Part shown: one piece after another, positions 9,161 through 18,243 of the stretch
Layout: each line of letters begins with the position of its first letter
How positions within the stretch are numbered: the first letter of the stretch is position 1
From: Spirochaeta cellobiosiphila DSM 17781
GTDB taxonomy: Bacteria > Spirochaetota > Spirochaetia > DSM-17781
Assembly (NCBI RefSeq): GCF_000426705.1
Contig: NZ_KE384556.1
Coordinates: forward strand, 428,153 to 492,152
Length of the DNA stretch: 64,000 nucleotides
Direction: 5' to 3'
Translations under genes and position numbers: made by a program
The notes under the pieces: generated by a model
Seen by the model: only the letters and a program-made list of their open reading frames with translations
The model's database searches: none
What the model was told of the DNA's origin: nothing

Positions 9161-10141
9161 TCAATTAAATAATTTTTCTAACGTTATTGTTATAAGACCC
9201 TGTTCATAATCAGAACTAAAGTCGTCTACCCTGGTCAAAGAAGGGAAAGATCTTTGAGAAAGGAGAGTTTTACATTCTGTACCAATCTCATCCAGATATT
9301 CATCATCAATAAACTCTCCATACACAACGAGAGATTCTGGATCATAGAGAACCACTAGACTAACCAGTAACAAGGCAGCCGCTTTCACAAAAGCAGGTTT
9401 GTTATTAACAAGTTCTGCCCCCCATTTGATTCCAAAAGGAAGCCAACCAACTTCACCAGCAGAGTTTTTGGCTCCCTTAATCAGTTGGCCATTCCAACGA
9501 ATACCTGCACCAGGACCAGAGTTACTAGCGAAATATACATATATTTCCGATTGTGCCGCTTCAAAACACTGCCCTCTTCCCATGACCGCGGCATTAACAT
9601 CATTCTCTATAACAACAGGGATGTTATAGCGTTCCTGTAATTGTTGTATTAATGGAGTGCCCACAAGTCCTTTGTAGTCAAGAGAGACAATCTGCCCCTC
9701 ATATTCGATACCCGGAAGACCTAAACTGATTGCACCTATTTGAGGAAACTTTTCAAACATTTTACCGATAACATTATTAATATATTCGGAATCTATATAT
9801 GTGCACGATTCGATCTGAGAATCTAAAACTTGTCCATAGAGATCGATGATTCTGATATAAAGAGAATCCAGACCTTCCAGCTCTTTGCCGAAAATGACAA
9901 GTCCTAATTGAGACTGACTATTAAAGACATATTGCTGAGAAGGTCTCCCCCCATTGGAAGGAACACTTTCTCCTTCCTGTACTTTTCCCTGGTCTATCAG
10001 CTCATTCAAAAGAGATTTGACGGTCACAATAGTAAGCTTGGTGATATCAGCCAGCTCACGAATCGTTGCTTGCCTTTGATCCCGTAATGCCCTAATTAAA
10101 AGCTTTTTATTAATATCTTTAACATATAATGTACTCGCCAT
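9161..10141 (-). CDS. ROK-family transcriptional regulator (NagC/XylR-like)
   Basis: A 326-residue regulator. Residues about 8-60 form a winged helix-turn-helix (LLIRALRDQRQATIRELADI...VKSLLNELIDQGKVQEG), and about 80-326 form a ROK domain with IGAISLGLPGIEYEG and VVIENDVNAAVMGRGQ. ROK repressors bind sugars or sugar phosphates and release operators (family knowledge). The zinc motif typical of the family is missing: the segment reads GAKNSAGEVGWLPFGIKWGAEL, with neither the His nor the Cys cluster, and the C-terminal lobe is short. It probably senses a sugar without phosphorylating it. First gene of a two-gene operon with the MFS transporter; divergent from the isochorismatase gene. The ribosome binding site of the chosen ATG is weak. 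Confidence 0.85.
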   Translation of the reverse strand: MASTLYVKDINKKLLIRALRDQRQATIRELADITKLTIVTVKSLLNELIDQGKVQEGESVPSNGGRPSQQYVFNSQSQLGLVIFGKELEGLDSLYIRIIDLYGQVLDSQIESCTYIDSEYINNVIGKMFEKFPQIGAISLGLPGIEYEGQIVSLDYKGLVGTPLIQQLQERYNIPVVIENDVNAAVMGRGQCFEAAQSEIYVYFASNSGPGAGIRWNGQLIKGAKNSAGEVGWLPFGIKWGAELVNNKPAFVKAAALLLVSLVVLYDPESLVVYGEFIDDEYLDEIGTECKTLLSQRSFPSLTRVDDFSSDYEQGLITITLEKLFN

Positions 10142-10247
10142 AAGGGCTTTATAAACATCTTTTATTAAGTTGTCAAGAAAGAGGATGCCATTTACTTACT
10201 TTTGAACTATTATACAAAAAGACATATCACTCTTATAGGAAAGAATA

Positions 10248-10775
10248 ATGAAAAAAGCCCTTTTAATCATAGACGTACAGCAGGCCCTCATGGAGGAAAG
10301 CCCCTTTAAAGGAGAGGAAGTAATATCTAACATTAAAACCTTGGCAGAACTCTGTCGTAAAAAGAATATTGAAGTTATTTATGTGCAACATAATGATGAC
10401 GAAGACTTATCCAAAGGGTCTACAGGCTGGCAAATCTGTACAGCAATAGAACCGAGACCTTCCGAAAAGATCTTCCATAAAAGATATAACTCAGCCTTCA
10501 AAAACACAGGTCTAAAAGAATACCTGGATCAAAAGGGGATTCAACAACTGCTCCTTACTGGTATGCAAACGGAGTATTGTGTAGACACCTCTCTTAAAGT
10601 GGCTTTTGAATATGGCTTTAATATCATTATCCCGGAACTAACAAATACTACCATAAGCAATGAATATTTTACTGGGGAAAGGATATATGAATACTACAAT
10701 TTTAAAATATTTGATAAGAGATTTGGTGTGGTACAAAAACTTGATGACATCATTAAGGACCTTAAGATTGGCTAA
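10248..10775 (+). CDS. isochorismatase-family cysteine hydrolase
   Basis: A 175-residue cytosolic hydrolase. The catalytic triad of the family is visible: Asp9 in LLIIDVQQ, Lys78 in IFHKRYNSAF and Cys111 in MQTEYCVDTS. The length fits stand-alone amidohydrolases of this superfamily (nicotinamidase, isochorismatase, N-carbamoyl hydrolases), but specificity cannot be read from these motifs. The start has GGAAAG just upstream. It is a single gene divergent from the ROK regulator, so the two share an upstream region of about 100 bases. Confidence 0.88.
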   Translation: MKKALLIIDVQQALMEESPFKGEEVISNIKTLAELCRKKNIEVIYVQHNDDEDLSKGSTGWQICTAIEPRPSEKIFHKRYNSAFKNTGLKEYLDQKGIQQLLLTGMQTEYCVDTSLKVAFEYGFNIIIPELTNTTISNEYFTGERIYEYYNFKIFDKRFGVVQKLDDIIKDLKIG

Positions 10776-10807
10776 TATTACTTATTAAATTAGTAACACC
10801 ATAGCAC

Positions 10808-10830
10808 TTCCATAAGTAATACTTATGGAA
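10808..10830. repeat. perfect inverted repeat, 11-bp arms, 1-bp centre
   Basis: TTCCATAAGTA and its exact reverse complement TACTTATGGAA flank a single A. It lies 33 bases after the hydrolase stop codon. It could be a terminator hairpin without T tract, although the 1-base centre is poor for an RNA loop and suits a dimeric DNA-binding protein better. Confidence 0.5.
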
Positions 10831-11006
10831 AATATATATTATTCTGTATTGTATGAAATACGGGAAATCTTTAAACTAAAAAAGTAAAGACTTTTCCTTC
10901 CTATAAGCTGAATTAGCTTCGGATCCTGTTCTGAAGCTTTTTCTTTACCTAAGCACAAATCAAAATAGACATCCCTGGACATTCTTACTATGAGAGAGTT
11001 TTTCTA

Positions 11007-11035
11007 TTGACCCTAAATCTTTTTAGATATATTAC
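11007..11035 (+). promoter_or_regulatory. candidate promoter of the MarR-efflux operon
   Basis: TTGACC (11007-11012), 17-base spacer, TATTAC (11030-11035), 45 bases before the MarR start codon. Confidence 0.45.
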
Positions 11036-11045
11036 CTCCTTAATA

Positions 11046-11061
11046 GTTTAGTAACTTAAAC
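11046..11061. promoter_or_regulatory. candidate MarR operator
   Basis: GTTTA-N6-TAAAC, placed about 10 bases downstream of the predicted -10 box and just before the GAGGAG ribosome binding site. Position and size fit autoregulation by the MarR protein encoded next; binding is inference. Confidence 0.35.
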
Positions 11062-11079
11062 AATAAAGAGGAGTGCTAT

Positions 11080-11523
11080 ATGGAACAAGATAATGCCCTG
11101 CTTATACTAGAATCCATCTCTTCCTTACAGAGAATCCTTCATAAAAGTATTTTTACAACCCTTAAAACATCACTAAGCATGAGTCAAATCATGGTTATGA
11201 GTCGTCTTATGAAGTGTCATAAATCCAATCAATCAGGGTTAAGAGTATCAGAGATAGCTACATTCATGGGAATCACCGTATCTGCAGTAACTCAAATCAT
11301 TACAGATTTAGAAAAGAAAAATTATATAGGTAGACAAATGGATCCTCATGATAGAAGAGCCGTCAATGTGTACTTAACAGAGGATGGCGAAGCCATACTC
11401 AAGTCCTCAAGAAAACCTCTTGAAGAAAGCTTTCATCAATTGGCTCTCCAATTAGGGAATGATGATAGTAAAACTCTCATTAACTTACTTCACAAAGTAA
11501 CCACTTTTTTTGAACAGGAATAA
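11080..11523 (+). CDS. MarR-family transcriptional regulator of the efflux operon
   Basis: A 147-residue winged-helix regulator: dimerisation helix at the N-terminus, then SGLRVSEIATFMGITVSAVTQIITDLEKKNYI (about residues 45-75) as the HTH and MDPHDRRAVNVYLTEDG as the wing, both typical of MarR. MarR repressors usually release DNA on binding small phenolic or lipophilic compounds. It is the first gene of a five-gene run (MarR, TolC-like, two ABC half-transporters, HlyD-like) with gaps of 1-25 bases or overlaps. A GAGGAG ribosome binding site precedes the ATG. It very likely controls the operon in response to an exported compound. Confidence 0.9.
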   Translation: MEQDNALLILESISSLQRILHKSIFTTLKTSLSMSQIMVMSRLMKCHKSNQSGLRVSEIATFMGITVSAVTQIITDLEKKNYIGRQMDPHDRRAVNVYLTEDGEAILKSSRKPLEESFHQLALQLGNDDSKTLINLLHKVTTFFEQE

Positions 11524-11524
11524 C

Positions 11525-12871
11525 ATGAATAAAACATTAATTACTACATTTTTAAGCATTTTACTCTTATCGCCTTCCTTAATAGCTCAAGATATAGACC
11601 TGTCACTATCAGAAGCTATTAATAGAACTCTATCAGGAGATACGAGGGTTAAATCATCCCAATTATCCATTCAAATTAATGAGGGAAAATTAAAAGAAAC
11701 TCAGTTAGAACGTTTACCTTCTTTTAATCTAGGCGCCTCCTATACCAGATTAAGTCATATAAGATCTACAGTTAGTTTGGGAGCGGCCTCCTTTGACATA
11801 GACTCTAATGATAATGCTTATGCCCTAAAAGCAGATCTCCAATATCCCATCTACACAGGATTCCGTATTCAGGAAGCCATAAATTTAGCCAAGGAACAAG
11901 TTAGTAATAGTGCCTTACAACTGGAAGTTCTACAAAATGCCATTCGCTTTGAGACAGAAAGAGCTTACTGGGAGACCTTACGTGCTCAGAAAAACGTTTC
12001 CATGCTAAAGGAAAACCTTACCCTTACAAAACAAAACCGGAACATCACACAGGAAAAATACAAGAATGGAACAGTCCTAAAAGTAGATCTTCTGGAAGCT
12101 CGAATGAGATACGATCAAGCAGAAATGGATTTGGAAGCTGGTATCACTTATGAAAAGAAAGCTTCTATTAACTTGGCTGACTTAATCAATCTTACACAGA
12201 CTGATGGTAAATTTACAGAACCTCTTTTTTCCCTGACAACAGATCCCTATCTTATTCAGATGTCCCAGGACCTTAGCTTAGAAGAATTAGTAAATAAAGC
12301 CCTCCTTAATCGCCCTGAAATAAAATCCAGCAATATGGCCATTCTAATGAGTGAAACCCAAAAGAAAATCCAAGAAGCTAACCTACAACCTACGGTATCT
12401 TTCTTTGGTAATTACACCTATGCAAACCCCAATTCCCGAGTGTTCCTTCAAAGCGATCCTGACTTTGTGGGGACATGGAGCTTAGGCGTAGGGATCAACT
12501 ATGATTTGGGAGGACTTCCCTCACATATGACAGCAGCCAAAACCAGCCAGACTAGTATTAATAGAGCCCAGGTTCAAAGACAACAACAAGAAAATAGCAT
12601 CATTAAGGACGTAAGGAATTGTTACCTGAGTTATACACAATTAAAAAAAGATCTAGATCATGTCAAGAAAATGCTGGGATCTGCACAAGAAAATGAAAGA
12701 GTAACAAAGCAACGTGTGGCCTCAGGAACGGCTAGCGATTTAGATCAACTTGAAGCCTCTGTCCTAAGACTGCAAAGAGAATTTGCTATTGTAAATAAAC
12801 AGATTGATTTGCAAATTGCCACTGCTGATTTACTAAGAGCCACAGCCATACCAATGGAGATTAAGCCATAA
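11525..12871 (+). CDS. TolC-family outer membrane efflux protein
   Basis: A 448-residue outer-membrane channel. The signal peptide is MNKTLITTFLSILLLSPSLIAQ, followed by two repeats of the OEP domain rich in long amphipathic helices (ALQLEVLQNAIRFETERAYWETLRAQK; EILKSSNMAIL region). TolC-type trimers form the exit duct for tripartite pumps. The frame is open to a TTG at 11510, inside the MarR gene, but the ATG at 11525 has AGGA five bases upstream and begins the signal peptide. The start is one base after the MarR stop codon and the stop codon overlaps the next ATG by one base, so translation is probably coupled. Confidence 0.9.
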   Translation: MNKTLITTFLSILLLSPSLIAQDIDLSLSEAINRTLSGDTRVKSSQLSIQINEGKLKETQLERLPSFNLGASYTRLSHIRSTVSLGAASFDIDSNDNAYALKADLQYPIYTGFRIQEAINLAKEQVSNSALQLEVLQNAIRFETERAYWETLRAQKNVSMLKENLTLTKQNRNITQEKYKNGTVLKVDLLEARMRYDQAEMDLEAGITYEKKASINLADLINLTQTDGKFTEPLFSLTTDPYLIQMSQDLSLEELVNKALLNRPEIKSSNMAILMSETQKKIQEANLQPTVSFFGNYTYANPNSRVFLQSDPDFVGTWSLGVGINYDLGGLPSHMTAAKTSQTSINRAQVQRQQQENSIIKDVRNCYLSYTQLKKDLDHVKKMLGSAQENERVTKQRVASGTASDLDQLEASVLRLQREFAIVNKQIDLQIATADLLRATAIPMEIKP

Positions 12872-14604
12872 TGGGTAAATTATTAAAACTGTTTTTAGGG
12901 CCCTATGGGTTGTGGCTCATAGCAACCATAATCTGTGTCTTTGGACAAAGTATGGGCGAATTGTATTTACCCAATTTGATGTCAGATATCGTAAATAAAG
13001 GAATTACAAACAGTGATATTGACTATATCACTCGAACAGGGATCCTCATGCTACTTGTTACTATTGGGGGAGCGATATGTGCCATTATAGCCAGCTATCT
13101 ATCTTCCCACCTAGCCATAGGTTTTTGTGAGGACTTAAGAACCGCCTTATTTACAAAGGTATCCAACTTTTCTTTACATGAGTTTGACAAGTTTGGAACC
13201 CCATCATTGGTGACACGAAGTACAAATGATGTCACCCAAATACAGAATGTCATGGTCATCGTCCAGAGAATGATGTTTAGAGCTCCTGTTACTGCTATTG
13301 GAGGAATGATATTAGCTTTACAAAAGGATAAAGGACTAGCATGGATTATCTTTATAGCCATTCCGGTTCTTGGTATATCAATTGGTTTAGTTGCCGCAAA
13401 AGGCTTCCCCCTCTTCCAATCTATTCAAAAGAAGGTTGACCATCTTAACTTGCTACTAAGAGAAAACCTCACTGGTATCCGTGTTATTCGAGCTTTTGAC
13501 AAGGATGAATACGAGGAGAAACGTTTTACCACCGGGAATGAAGATTTAATGAAAACATCCGTGAGGGTTAACCGGATTTTTGCTTTATTATTTCCTTTAA
13601 TGATGTTCATTATGAATGGAACAACTATTGCCATCCTATGGTTTGGTAGCCACCGTGTGGATAGAGGTTTGTCCAATATTGGTGACATGATTGCCTTTCT
13701 CCAATACGGGATGCAAATACTGGGAGCTTTTATCATGGCTTCAGTTATGTTCATCATGATTCCAAGAGCACAAGCTTCAGCAGAGCGTATTAATGAAGTA
13801 CTGGAAACAGAGAGTGATCTTAATGATCCAGAAGTTAGTGTCACCCCTGAGACTGACTATAGGGGACATGTGGAATTTAGAAATGTATCTTTCCACTATC
13901 ACGGAGCAGAGTCACCCGCCCTCTCAAAGGTATCCTTCACAACCGGTCCGGGAGAAACAACAGCCATTATTGGAAGTACAGGGAGTGGAAAATCAACTCT
14001 CCTTAGTTTGATCCCCCGCTTTTATGACATTAGTGAAGGAGAGATCCTGGTGGATGGAGTCAATGTAAAAGATATGACCCAGAAAGATCTTAGATCACGT
14101 ATTGGGTATGTCCCTCAGAAAGCACTACTCTTTACAGGATCTGTAGCTGACAACATCCGTTATGGAGACGAGACAGCCTCAGATGAAGAAGTAGCACGAG
14201 CTGCCCGTATTGCCCAAGCAGAAGACTTCATCTCTGATATGCCATTGAAGTTTGATTCTCCTATATCACAAGGGGGAAGCAACGTATCCGGTGGTCAGAA
14301 ACAAAGACTATCCATTGCAAGAGCCCTGGTAAGGCGACCAGAAATATACCTTTTTGATGATAGTTTTTCTGCTTTGGATGTAAAGACAGATGCCAACTTA
14401 AGAGAAGCCCTGGGAAAAGAAACCAAAGAAGCCACTGTAATCATTGTCGGCCAGAGGGTCTCGTCCATTATGAACTCAGATCGAATCATTGTTCTGGATG
14501 AGGGACAAGTTGTTGGAGTTGGTACACACACAGAATTGTGCAGGACATGCCAAGTCTACAAAGAGATCGTTAACTCTCAATTAACGGAAGAAGAAACAGC
14601 ATGA
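12871..14604 (+). CDS. ABC exporter half-transporter with degenerate ATPase site (TM287-type)
   Basis: A 577-residue half-transporter: six membrane segments in residues 1-300 and a nucleotide-binding domain at about 340-570. Walker A (IIGSTGSGKSTLL, about 366-374) and the signature SGGQKQRL are normal. The Walker B Glu is replaced by Asp497 (FDDSFSALD) and the H-loop His by Gln528 (IVGQRVSSI). This is the pattern of the degenerate-site partner in heterodimeric exporters such as TM287/288, BmrCD and LmrCD (family knowledge). The next gene overlaps by four bases and encodes the partner with intact Walker B and H-loop. Together with TolC-like and HlyD-like proteins this is probably a drug or toxic-compound efflux pump. 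Confidence 0.92.
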   Translation: MGKLLKLFLGPYGLWLIATIICVFGQSMGELYLPNLMSDIVNKGITNSDIDYITRTGILMLLVTIGGAICAIIASYLSSHLAIGFCEDLRTALFTKVSNFSLHEFDKFGTPSLVTRSTNDVTQIQNVMVIVQRMMFRAPVTAIGGMILALQKDKGLAWIIFIAIPVLGISIGLVAAKGFPLFQSIQKKVDHLNLLLRENLTGIRVIRAFDKDEYEEKRFTTGNEDLMKTSVRVNRIFALLFPLMMFIMNGTTIAILWFGSHRVDRGLSNIGDMIAFLQYGMQILGAFIMASVMFIMIPRAQASAERINEVLETESDLNDPEVSVTPETDYRGHVEFRNVSFHYHGAESPALSKVSFTTGPGETTAIIGSTGSGKSTLLSLIPRFYDISEGEILVDGVNVKDMTQKDLRSRIGYVPQKALLFTGSVADNIRYGDETASDEEVARAARIAQAEDFISDMPLKFDSPISQGGSNVSGGQKQRLSIARALVRRPEIYLFDDSFSALDVKTDANLREALGKETKEATVIIVGQRVSSIMNSDRIIVLDEGQVVGVGTHTELCRTCQVYKEIVNSQLTEEETA

Positions 14605-16451
14605 GTGATAACAAGAGAAAACCACCAGCACCTGGCTCAATGGGCAGAACTAATGCTCCAGCCAGGAAAGCCAAGGACATAAAAGGGACCATTCTTCGTC
14701 TTGTAAAATACTTTAATGTCCGTAAAGTCCAATTAGGAATTGTGGTATTACTGGCTATATTTAGTACGGCCTTTAATATAATTGGGCCAAAACTGCAAGG
14801 GAAAGTTACAACTAAACTCTATGAAGGATTCATGGGTAAATTCGTAGCTATAAAACTGGGAAAACCAATGCCTAGCTTAGATTTCAATTACATGGAGAAA
14901 ATCCTACTACTAGTATTGGGACTGTATTTAATCAGTGCTTTATTAGGCTATTTGCAGAGTTTATTAATGTCCGATGTTGCTCAGAAGATTGTTTTTGATA
15001 TACGGGAAGAGGTTAATAAAAAGCTTCATAGACTTCCACTAAAATACTATGATAGTCAAAGTCATGGAGAAGTAATGAGCCGTGTTACCAACGACATTGA
15101 TAATATCGCTAATACCCTTCAACAAAGTTTAACTCAATTTATTACATCAACTTGTACAATCTTGGGAATACTAATCATGATGTTGTCCATTAGTCCCTTA
15201 CTAACCTTGATCAGTGTACTAACATTACCAACAGCCATGCTTGGAACCTTTGGCATAGCAAAAAGATCTCAAAAGTTTTTTGGAGATCAGCAAAAAGAAT
15301 TAGGCAATATGAATGGGCATGTGGAGGAAATGTACAGTGGTTTTACCATTATCAAATCCTTCGACAGAGTGGAAGAATCAAAAGAAAAGTTTTCCAAAAT
15401 CAATAAGAACTTAGGAGAAGCGGGTTGGAGAGCTCAATTCATCTCAGGAATTGTTATGCCTGTTATGAATTGTATTAACAATATTGGTTATGTATTGATA
15501 TGCGTTGTGGGAGGCGTTTTAACATCCAAGAACATTATAGACCTTGGTGATATTCAGGCATTTATTCAATATTCGCGCAGGTTCAATATGCCTATATCAC
15601 AACTATCTAACATAGCCAATGTCCTGCAATCAACTCTAGCTTCTGCAGAACGGGTCTTTGAAGTATTAGATGAACCAGAACTGGAACCAGATCACAAGGA
15701 TGCCTATGCAATTGATAAACCAGAGGGATATGTCACTTTTAAAGATTTGCAGTTTGGTTATCTAGAAGACCAACTTCTAATGGACGGTGTGAATCTTAAG
15801 GTTACTAAAGGTCAAACAGTAGCTATTGTAGGCCCTACTGGAGCAGGGAAAACAACCCTTGTAAACCTACTCATGAGATTTTATGAAATCAATGGCGGTT
15901 CCATCAGCATAGATGAACATGATGTACGTGATATCACCAGAGGTTCCTTGCGAAAATCCTTTGGAATGGTATTACAAGACACATGGTTATTTAAAGGTTC
16001 CATAAAAGACAACATAGCTTACGGTTGTGATAATGCAACAGAGGAAGAGATCCATAGAGCAGCCATTGCCGCTCACGCAGATCACTTTATCAGAGCTCTA
16101 CCACATGGTTATGACACGATTATTAATGAGGAAGCTAGTAATCTATCCCAAGGGGAAAAGCAGTTATTAACTATTGCAAGAGCTATTTTATCTGATCCAG
16201 CTATACTCATCCTTGATGAGGCTACAAGTAGTGTAGATACACGAACAGAAGTTTATATACAAAAGGCTATGAACAGATTAATGAAGGGACGAACCAGCTT
16301 TGTCATTGCGCACCGATTATCAACAATCAGGGATGCTGAAAAAATAATTGTCATGAATAAAGGTAATATAATTGAGTCCGGGAATCATCATGAGTTACTC
16401 GAACAGAAAGGATTCTATGCGGATCTATACAATAGTCAATTTGCCGAGTAA
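14601..16451 (+). CDS. ABC exporter half-transporter with catalytic ATPase site (TM288-type)
   Basis: A 616-residue half-transporter with an arginine- and proline-rich cytosolic start, six membrane segments and a nucleotide-binding domain from about residue 375. Walker A is VGPTGAGKTTLV (about 409), Walker B ILILDEATSSVD with Glu540, and the H-loop His571 (FVIAHRLSTI). Its signature motif is altered to LSQGEKQLL instead of LSGGQ, which complements the degenerate Walker B and H-loop of the preceding gene product, as expected of a heterodimer. The loop with KLYEGFMGKFVAIKLGKPMP between TM1 and TM2 is the insertion usual in YheH/TM288 proteins. It overlaps the previous gene by ATGA. Confidence 0.92.
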   Translation: MSDNKRKPPAPGSMGRTNAPARKAKDIKGTILRLVKYFNVRKVQLGIVVLLAIFSTAFNIIGPKLQGKVTTKLYEGFMGKFVAIKLGKPMPSLDFNYMEKILLLVLGLYLISALLGYLQSLLMSDVAQKIVFDIREEVNKKLHRLPLKYYDSQSHGEVMSRVTNDIDNIANTLQQSLTQFITSTCTILGILIMMLSISPLLTLISVLTLPTAMLGTFGIAKRSQKFFGDQQKELGNMNGHVEEMYSGFTIIKSFDRVEESKEKFSKINKNLGEAGWRAQFISGIVMPVMNCINNIGYVLICVVGGVLTSKNIIDLGDIQAFIQYSRRFNMPISQLSNIANVLQSTLASAERVFEVLDEPELEPDHKDAYAIDKPEGYVTFKDLQFGYLEDQLLMDGVNLKVTKGQTVAIVGPTGAGKTTLVNLLMRFYEINGGSISIDEHDVRDITRGSLRKSFGMVLQDTWLFKGSIKDNIAYGCDNATEEEIHRAAIAAHADHFIRALPHGYDTIINEEASNLSQGEKQLLTIARAILSDPAILILDEATSSVDTRTEVYIQKAMNRLMKGRTSFVIAHRLSTIRDAEKIIVMNKGNIIESGNHHELLEQKGFYADLYNSQFAE

Positions 16452-16476
16452 TCAGGCAGCATGAGGAGATAAGAGA

Positions 16477-17388
16477 ATGGAAAAAGAAAAAAAAGGGCGT
16501 AAAGAGCCTAAAATAGTTAGTCGAATTATTGTTATTATCGTTGTCTTGGCAGTTGCAGCTTGGGGTATTACAAAGACAATTGACACACTCAAGTATGTAA
16601 GCACCGATGATGCCTCTATTGATGGAAAACAATTTAACCTAAGTTCAAAGATGCTTGGGAGAATTAGTAAAATTAATGTCAAAGAAGGTGATAAAGTTAA
16701 TGCAGGTGATATCCTTATAGAACTTGACTCTACAGATCTTAAAGCCCAGCAAACACAGGCACAAGCCTCTTTGGTTTATGCCCGTAAAAACCTACTACTT
16801 GCACAAATCAATCAAGATAAAGCTAGTGATGACTATGACAGAATAAAAGGTCTATACAAAAGTGGAGCCACTACAAAAGAAAGCTATGATCATGCAGTAA
16901 GCGCTTTAGAGGCAGCAAAGGCACAATACAATGTAATGCAAGCCCAGGTTGACACTTCCCAAGCTCAGATTGGGGTCATAGAAGCTCAGCTGATGAACAC
17001 CAGAATTCCTTCACAAATAGATGGAATTATAGATACCATTGAACAGGAAGAAGGAGACGTGGTTCAACCCAGCCAAACCATCTTAACAGTTAATAATTTG
17101 GATAAACTTTGGGTTATAGCCAATATAAAAGAAACAAAGATCAACCGAATAAAGGAAGGTGCAACAGTAAGAATTACTGTTGATGCCCTCCCCCACCAAA
17201 CACTATTGGGATCAGTGGACAAGGTTTATCCCGGGATCGTGGCTCCTGCCTTTCAAATTGGTGAATTTACCAAAACGACTCAAAGAGTACCTGTAAAGAT
17301 TCAATTCCATAATATTCCTTCTGATTTTCAATTATTACCAGGATTATCAGTAGAGGTGAAAGTAGAAGGCAAAGCGCAACTATTCTAG
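16477..17388 (+). CDS. HlyD/EmrA-family periplasmic adaptor (membrane fusion protein)
   Basis: A 303-residue adaptor. There is one N-terminal membrane anchor (residues about 14-32, IVSRIIVIIVVLAVAAWGI), the EmrA-like start of the lipoyl domain VSTDDASIDGKQFNLSSK, a helical hairpin rich in Ala and Gln (about 85-170), the second lipoyl half (IPSQIDGIIDTIEQEEGDVV) and a beta-barrel to the C-terminus. Such proteins bridge inner-membrane transporters and TolC. EmrA relatives usually pair with MFS pumps, while here the partner is a heterodimeric ABC exporter. GAGGAGATAAGAG precedes the start, 25 bases after the ABC gene. It is the last gene of the operon, followed by a 13-bp hairpin. Confidence 0.9.
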   Translation: MEKEKKGRKEPKIVSRIIVIIVVLAVAAWGITKTIDTLKYVSTDDASIDGKQFNLSSKMLGRISKINVKEGDKVNAGDILIELDSTDLKAQQTQAQASLVYARKNLLLAQINQDKASDDYDRIKGLYKSGATTKESYDHAVSALEAAKAQYNVMQAQVDTSQAQIGVIEAQLMNTRIPSQIDGIIDTIEQEEGDVVQPSQTILTVNNLDKLWVIANIKETKINRIKEGATVRITVDALPHQTLLGSVDKVYPGIVAPAFQIGEFTKTTQRVPVKIQFHNIPSDFQLLPGLSVEVKVEGKAQLF

Positions 17389-17395
17389 ATATTTG

Positions 17396-17430
17396 TATCA
17401 CCACAAAGAACTTATGGCTTTGTGGTGATA
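17396..17430 (+). terminator. hairpin at end of efflux operon
   Basis: TATCACCACAAAG (17396-17408) and its exact reverse complement CTTTGTGGTGATA (17418-17430) with a 9-base loop, eight bases after the stop codon. There is no T tract downstream, so it may stop transcription poorly or protect the 3' end. Confidence 0.55.
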
Positions 17431-17524
17431 CCTTGACCATTAAGTATACCGAGGCCGTTCGATCAAACATTTCTTTCCTTCTATTCGTTTGTCAGATAAG
17501 CAGATCAAGTATAGAATGATATAT

Positions 17525-18139
17525 ATGAAATACATACTCTTTGACATTGATGGTGTACTTCTCAGGCCTACTATGTATTATGAACAATTTCTGGAAGAAC
17601 GAATTTTACCTAATGCAACTAGTGTACTACAGCAATTCTATCATGAGGGGACAGCCTGTTTGACAGGAGAACAAGATCCTCTTAGGGCGATAACACCCTA
17701 TCTGGAAAAATTGGGTTGGCAATTAACTCCAAAAGAATTTTATGACAGTAAGAACGATTTTGAACAGAAATATTTAGATAAGGAATTACTCATCCGGATA
17801 TTAAACTTACGTAAACAAGGGTACAAATGTTATCTAGCTACTGATCAAGACCAAAACCGGAAATCTTATCTATTATATAAGATGAATCTGTCCTGTTATT
17901 TTGATGGTTGGTTCATCTCTTCTGATTTAGGCTTTAGAAAAATAAGCCCCCAATTTTGGTACAAGGTTTTGGAACACTTTGGTATAAAAACGGGAGAAGA
18001 AATTTTATTTATTGATGATCGTAAATCCAACATAGATATGGCAAAACAGTTTGGCATTAATGGTCTACATATATCAGATGAAAAACAAATACTACTACTT
18101 AGCCAACATATAGATGATAATTCGCTGTGTGATTTGTAA
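17525..18139 (+). CDS. HAD-superfamily hydrolase
   Basis: A 204-residue phosphatase-like protein. Motif I is FDIDGVLL (Asp7 nucleophile, Asp9), motif II falls in CYLATDQDQNRK, the Lys is in LGFRKISPQFW, and motif IV is FIDDRKSNIDMAKQFG. This is a standard HAD subfamily I arrangement with a helical cap at residues about 15-80, so it probably dephosphorylates a small metabolite. The frame is open to a TTG at 17489; the ATG at 17525 places the DxD motif where it normally lies, but no clear ribosome binding site precedes any candidate start. It stands alone between the efflux operon and the hydrolase gene. The substrate is unknown. Confidence 0.82.
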   Translation: MKYILFDIDGVLLRPTMYYEQFLEERILPNATSVLQQFYHEGTACLTGEQDPLRAITPYLEKLGWQLTPKEFYDSKNDFEQKYLDKELLIRILNLRKQGYKCYLATDQDQNRKSYLLYKMNLSCYFDGWFISSDLGFRKISPQFWYKVLEHFGIKTGEEILFIDDRKSNIDMAKQFGINGLHISDEKQILLLSQHIDDNSLCDL

Positions 18140-18243
18140 CCTTTTCGAATTGACTGCAATAATAATAGTAAAAGGAATGATTATTACTCTTATTTAAATA
18201 CTGCCTAATTCCCTGCTTGTTTTGTTCTTTGTTAGTTCTTAAA

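Larger units (their letters stand above)
10776..11079. other. 304-base intergenic region before the efflux operon
   Basis: Non-coding stretch holding a perfect palindrome near its left end (10808-10830), a candidate promoter (11007-11035) and a candidate operator (11046-11061), each listed separately. I see no reading frame worth calling in it. Confidence 0.6.

Noticed and set aside
13095..13844. Minus-strand frames inside the first ABC exporter gene
   Set aside because: Antisense shadows of a well-conserved gene; no start signals.
16452..16682. Plausible-looking minus-strand frames over the HlyD start
   Set aside because: They are antisense to clear coding sequence and rich in Ser/Ile from the reverse of Lys/Asn codons.
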